Shown: positions 4,575-5,452 of the stretch, piece by piece
How the letters are laid out: every line of letters begins with the position of its first letter
Position numbering within the stretch: the stretch's first letter is position 1
From: Pirellulaceae bacterium
Lineage (GTDB): Bacteria; Planctomycetota; Planctomycetia; Pirellulales; Pirellulaceae
Direction: 5' to 3'
DNA: 5,452 nt
Assembly: GCA_020846515.1 (NCBI GenBank)
Contig: JADLDX010000496.1
Span: 1 to 5,452, forward strand
Notes under the pieces: model-generated
Databases searched by the model: none
The model's input: only the letters and a program-made list of their open reading frames with translations
Told to the model about the DNA's origin: nothing
Made by a program: the position numbers and the translations under genes

Positions 4575-5452
4575 ATGTCGAGCCGACTACAAACTGCCTG
4601 CCGCCTTCGGCGGTTGACCAATCGGCCTTTGCGCATGGAATGCCTGGAGAACCGCCAGTTACTGGCCAGTTTGCCGTACGGTGCTTTGGAGCAGGATACC
4701 GGCGAATTCATGCTCGGGCGGGTTGCAGTGACTCCCGTGTTTCTGGAAAGCAATGGCCAACAGGACGCCAGCACCGAGAACTGGAACCCCTCTCTGATTC
4801 AGTCGACTCTGCAGACCATTCAGACCGGCGTAAACTGGTGGGTTGATCTGCTGGCCGACCAAGGCAGCCTGCATTCGCTAGAGTTCGTCCTGGATACGAC
4901 CTACGCCACGACGCCCGTAGCCACGCGTTACGAGCCAATCAGTCGCGTATCAAATGACTATAGTCTTTGGACCGAAGAGTTTTTGGCCGGCGTGGGCTTC
5001 AACCAGACGAGCAATTTCGAAACGAACATGCGCGCCTTTAATCATGCGCAGCGCGTGAAGCTTCAGACGGACTGGTCGTTCACCATGTTCGTGGTCAACT
5101 CAAACAATGACGCGGACGGTCTGTTTGCCAACGGAGGTTCGTTTTCAAGAGCCTTTGCCTTTGCGGGCGGACTGTTCCTGGTCTCTCCGTCCACTCGCCC
5201 AGCGTCCACATTCACCCACGAAATTGGGCACATGTTCTGGGCTAGGGATGAGTATGCCGGCGGTGGAAGCGTCGGTGATTTTCGCGGCTACTACAATACT
5301 CAGAATCTAAACGCAGTTGACAATCCCGCCCAAGGTTTCGTGCAACAGCCCAGTATTATGGCGGCTGGCGCATTATTGGATACGGCCTACAACAATCATG
5401 TGTCGCCGGCCAGTACCCTGGCGATGATTGGCTGGCAGGATTCCGATAACGA
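4575..5452 (+). CDS. Secreted metzincin-like zinc metallopeptidase (3' partial)
   Basis: 292 codons are visible and the frame runs off the right edge. The N-terminus is basic (RLQTACRLRRLTNRPLRMEC) and carries LENRQLLA at residues 24-31, a LEPR-XLL-type motif found near the start of many planctomycete exported proteins. The following region includes TPVFLESNG, GVNWWVDLL, LEFVLDTTYA and WSFTMFVVNS, a mixed alpha/beta pattern typical of the upper half of a zinc-protease domain. The zinc motif is HEIGH at residues 215-219 (His215, Glu216, His219), followed by MFWARDEY. Asp225 is exactly where the third ligand of a metzincin HExxHxxGxxH/D falls, but Trp222 replaces the usual Gly. PSIMAAG at 259-265 (Met262) is a good Met-turn candidate, 43 residues after His219. 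The visible end, GWQDSDN, probably continues into an Asp-rich calcium-binding stretch. IgA-peptidase-like M64 enzymes also have a 'HExGHxF...DEY' string, with one more residue before the Asp. Substrate unknown. An in-frame C-terminal array of surface domains is likely beyond the edge but cannot be seen. Confidence 0.92.
   Translation, partial: MSSRLQTACRLRRLTNRPLRMECLENRQLLASLPYGALEQDTGEFMLGRVAVTPVFLESNGQQDASTENWNPSLIQSTLQTIQTGVNWWVDLLADQGSLHSLEFVLDTTYATTPVATRYEPISRVSNDYSLWTEEFLAGVGFNQTSNFETNMRAFNHAQRVKLQTDWSFTMFVVNSNNDADGLFANGGSFSRAFAFAGGLFLVSPSTRPASTFTHEIGHMFWARDEYAGGGSVGDFRGYYNTQNLNAVDNPAQGFVQQPSIMAAGALLDTAYNNHVSPASTLAMIGWQDSDN

Noticed and set aside
4601..4613. CCGCC-TTC-GGCGG hairpin inside the start of the protease gene
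   Set aside because: The stem is short and lies in a coding, Arg-rich stretch where such symmetry arises easily. Nothing else suggests regulation.
4529..4846. A 105-residue forward frame at the beginning of the second gene
   Set aside because: It overlaps the protease frame, has no recognisable motif, and its composition (many Arg, Cys, Pro, Ser) is that of an out-of-frame reading. The frame from 4575 carries the LENRQLLA and HEIGH motifs.

Overview
The window looks like a piece of a planctomycete chromosome, most likely from the Pirellulales (Rhodopirellula/Blastopirellula-like). The evidence is the protein architecture: a giant secreted protein combining PPC-like, beta-helix, GEVED and type I dockerin modules, followed by a protein whose N-terminus carries the LEPR-XLL-type motif (here LENRQLLA) found on many planctomycete exported proteins. 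Base composition is moderate, without strong GC or AT bias by eye. The organism call is inferred from these families, not from a marker gene.

Layout: positions 2-4417 are one continuous forward reading frame, open at the left edge, so this is the last 1471 residues of a larger protein. In order it holds the end of a PPC-like domain, a degenerate copy of a repeat unit, a segment with a YLDDFIIG motif, a full repeat unit, a right-handed beta-helix region, an Ig-like domain, a cluster of TFELD repeat units, the probable last strand of the interrupted Ig-like domain, a GEVED domain, a two-loop type I dockerin and a 126-residue tail. Positions 4418-4574 are a 157-base gap with a small hairpin just after the stop, a perfect 10-base palindrome, and a 16-base inverted repeat that contains TTGACA. 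Positions 4575-5452 hold the start of a second forward gene, cut by the right edge. It encodes a probable secreted zinc metallopeptidase with HEIGH, a downstream DEY and a SIM Met-turn candidate.

The two genes could be a surface-protein and protease pair, but the window shows only same-strand adjacency. The gap is long enough for the second gene to have its own promoter. The points most worth following are the TFELD repeat family, whose second half resembles the flagellar 'IN' motif; its apparent insertion inside an Ig-like domain; and the unusual HExxHxxWxxD zinc-site arrangement. I see no RNA genes, mobile elements, CRISPR arrays or antisense genes that can be supported.
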